A DNA stretch of 63,046 nucleotides from positions 1-63,046 of the forward strand of contig NZ_JVDT01000074.1 of the NCBI RefSeq assembly GCF_001076885.1. Direction: 5' to 3'. This stretch comes from Bacillus sp. 522_BSPC (GTDB lineage Bacteria; Bacillota; Bacilli; Bacillales; Cytobacillaceae). Positions 61,375-63,046 of the stretch are shown in pieces; within the stretch, counting starts at the first letter, position 1; each line of letters starts with the position of its first letter. The position numbers and the translations under genes are program-made. Under the pieces are notes generated by a model, which made no database searches, had not been told where the DNA came from, and saw only the letters and a program-made list of their open reading frames with translations.

Positions 61375-63046
61375 TCAATGTTCACCCCTGTCTGTTCATA
61401 GATATGATCAACACAAGCCCCGATACTTTCTAATAAATCTTTTAATTCCTTTGATTTTGTGTATAACACTTTTTTTAGTTTTATATCCAATTTCAGCTGC
61501 TCATTTTTATTACTATGAATTTGGTCATAGATATGTCCCAACGAATTATAAACCTTAATTGCTTTGTTCTCCGTAGAATCCATCCACTTAATAATCTCAT
61601 TATATTTTGTCTTAAATTCATCAAATTCTATTTTCCAATATTCATCACATATAAAACAGTGACGTTTACAACGTTTTATACTCGCTGAACACCAACCTAT
61701 TTCTAATTTATCCCACTTATCTCGGTCAGGCTCAGCGTTTTTTAATACAAAACGTCTTCTAAATTCATCATTTATTTTTGAACTAATTATTGGTTCATTT
61801 ATTGTTTTAAAAAAACTTGTTTTAAAGTATTGGCAATCCATGTCAAATAATCTCAATAGTTGAATAGTTGAAGAATCAGTTTCAAATTCCCTATGCTTAA
61901 AATAATGGGTTTGTGAGCTGAGAGATAAATGACCACCTAGACGAGCTATTTCTACCGGATGAAGGCCTTGAAGCTTCAAAAACATAAATGCTAAATGTCT
62001 TGTATCATTAGGTCGTAATCGCCTCTCAATATCGAAATAATTTCCTTCTTCACGACTTTTTGAAATTGTTTCAAGATTGTCATTCCCGACATCTCGAACA
62101 GAAAAATTATATGGTGGATTTTTAATAATGAATTCATAAAAATCGTATAACAATTTTCTAAAAGTTTCATGATCAATTATTCTATCATTACGTTTCTTGA
62201 CAAAACTATTAATTTTATTCTCTATAACATTTTCTCTAAGTTTTCTAATTACCATATAAGATATTAATGAATCCGACTCTCCGTATTTATTTGATTCAAT
62301 AATATAGGAATCTATGAAATTGTAAAAACTCTTATCAATCTCAATTTTATCAATAACTTGAATTCTTTTTTTGTTGTTTTTCTCCTTAGATCTAGGTAGC
62401 TCTAGATAATATCGAACTTTATTATCCGTTTCTTTTACTTTAAGAGAATCCCTTCGTATTTTAAGAAATTCACCGATTCTCATTGGGATTTTGGTAGTTA
62501 GTATCCACCAAATCCTTATTGGAGTAAAATATAAATATCGCCAATCTGATGAAGGAGTATTATCAAAAAAATTATTTAAGGCGAATAGGAACATTAAGCA
62601 ATCTCTGCTTGATGGAATTTCCCTCGGTTCTATTTCGAGTTTTTCATGAAGCTCACTGGCTAGCTGTATATATTCTTCCGTTGAATCCAATTCATCATAA
62701 AAATCTAAAAAATTCAATAAAGACTTTATCATTTCATGTTTTATCGATTTCGTCGCTTCGGATAATAAATATTCTTCTAAATCACTAACTTTTGACTTAG
62801 CTAAAGTTGAAGTAATATTTAAAACATCCACTAAATACTTGAAATATGCCGCAATAGTATTACCTGCATAATCCAATAAGAAATTCGATACCCAACATTT
62901 TAATACATCTAACATCATTGTATTTTTACATTCTATATATTTTCTGAAATCTATAGTGAGTATAGTATCACTATTTTCACTATAGACATACCATACAATA
63001 TCTTGTATGAGTAAAATGTTTGTGGGAGAATAAATATCCTTTTTGT
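61320..63046 (-). CDS. large tyrosine recombinase, 5' end beyond the window (Tn554 TnpB-like)
   Basis: The frame is open from 61320 to the window edge, so the start is not seen; counting from the internal ATG at 62918 there are 532 residues, with 42 more codons upstream in frame. Catalytic residues: Arg147 in PMRIGEFL, Arg307 in RPNDTRHLAFMFLKLQG, His330 and Tyr339 in LGGHLSLSSQTHYFKH. The usual first His of the HxxR box is Asn304. A C-terminal part of about 190 residues contains a Cys/His cluster (CSASIKRCKRHCFICDEYW), possibly metal-binding. The size, C-terminal extension and small coiled-coil partner resemble the integration module of Tn554, which targets one site in a host gene. Confidence 0.8.
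   Translation of the reverse strand, partial: KKDIYSPTNILLIQDIVWYVYSENSDTILTIDFRKYIECKNTMMLDVLKCWVSNFLLDYAGNTIAAYFKYLVDVLNITSTLAKSKVSDLEEYLLSEATKSIKHEMIKSLLNFLDFYDELDSTEEYIQLASELHEKLEIEPREIPSSRDCLMFLFALNNFFDNTPSSDWRYLYFTPIRIWWILTTKIPMRIGEFLKIRRDSLKVKETDNKVRYYLELPRSKEKNNKKRIQVIDKIEIDKSFYNFIDSYIIESNKYGESDSLISYMVIRKLRENVIENKINSFVKKRNDRIIDHETFRKLLYDFYEFIIKNPPYNFSVRDVGNDNLETISKSREEGNYFDIERRLRPNDTRHLAFMFLKLQGLHPVEIARLGGHLSLSSQTHYFKHREFETDSSTIQLLRLFDMDCQYFKTSFFKTINEPIISSKINDEFRRRFVLKNAEPDRDKWDKLEIGWCSASIKRCKRHCFICDEYWKIEFDEFKTKYNEIIKWMDSTENKAIKVYNSLGHIYDQIHSNKNEQLKLDIKLKKVLYTKSKELKDLLESIGACVDHIYEQTGVNIEWQTSIQKTKSTNYLTDM

Noticed and set aside
62950-62985. CTATAGTGA/TCACTATAG inverted repeats near the right edge, considered as recombinase site
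   Set aside because: The recombinase frame stays open through this stretch to the window edge, so it is probably coding; the resemblance may be chance.
1-63046. CRISPR arrays, tRNA and rRNA genes
   Set aside because: No regularly spaced direct repeats with unique spacers and no tRNA cloverleaf or rRNA sequence were seen; the ecsA-hit motifs are too irregular for CRISPR.

Overview
The window reads as chromosome of a low-GC, endospore-forming Bacillaceae bacterium, probably Bacillus, Niallia or a close relative. The evidence is a gerP germination operon, ComK, ScoC, CwlJ, YjcZ-type spore peptides, AddAB, HemE/HemH and EcsABC. From about 5.7 to 49.5 kb the gene order follows, with losses and gains, the B. 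subtilis stretch yisL-yisK-gerP-addAB-sipV-yhjE-comK-lplJ-yhgED-hemHE-hmoB-yhfA-yhaA-ecsCBA-hit-serC-yhaH-scoC-yhaL-yhaM.

Layout. (1) 0-5.6 kb: a linearmycin-resistance-like (LnrJK/LnrLMN-like) two-component system and ABC exporter, split by a CorC/HlyC-type transporter on the other strand. (2) 5.7-17 kb: yisL, yisK, gerPA-PF with an extra GerPF paralogue, and addAB. (3) 17-26.5 kb: signal peptidase, TVP38 protein, LCP ligase, YuxL peptidase, comK with its divergent IDEAL-domain neighbour, YhfN protease and lipoate ligase. (4) 26.7-35.6 kb: YhgE/YhgD, hemH-hemE (hemY absent) with PerR-box-like sites upstream, hmoB and a LiaFSR-like envelope-stress system. (5) 36-49.5 kb: yhfA, PAP2, yhaA, ecsABC, hit, serC, yhaH, scoC, several small membrane or spore peptides, yhaL and the last 68 codons of yhaM.

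From about 49.55 kb to the right edge the sequence looks like a genomic island integrated inside yhaM. Its right side carries a Tn554-like integration module: a large tyrosine recombinase, still open at the window edge, and a coiled-coil partner. Next to that is an intact YhaM-like OB-fold/HD protein facing the other way, a candidate replacement for the gene the island broke. The middle holds spore cargo (cwlJ, an Hsp20, a gerB-gerA-gerC germinant-receptor operon) bracketed by relics of a Tn1546-type Tn3-family transposon: a resolvase fragment on the left, a transposase fragment and a terminal inverted repeat on the right. An IS150-group IS3 element has inserted into the loop of the terminator between an AraC-type gene and the receptor operon.

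Main points for follow-up: the yhaM island with its own yhaM-like gene; an approximately 690-bp ecsA-hit intergenic region with about seven alternating SD-like (or, on the other strand, anti-SD-like) motifs and hairpins, possibly an undescribed structured RNA; two copies of an intergenic repeat, one of which supplies the stop codon of a PAP2 gene; and paired PerR-like boxes before hemE. All assignments come from reading the sequence and recalled family knowledge; no database search was run.
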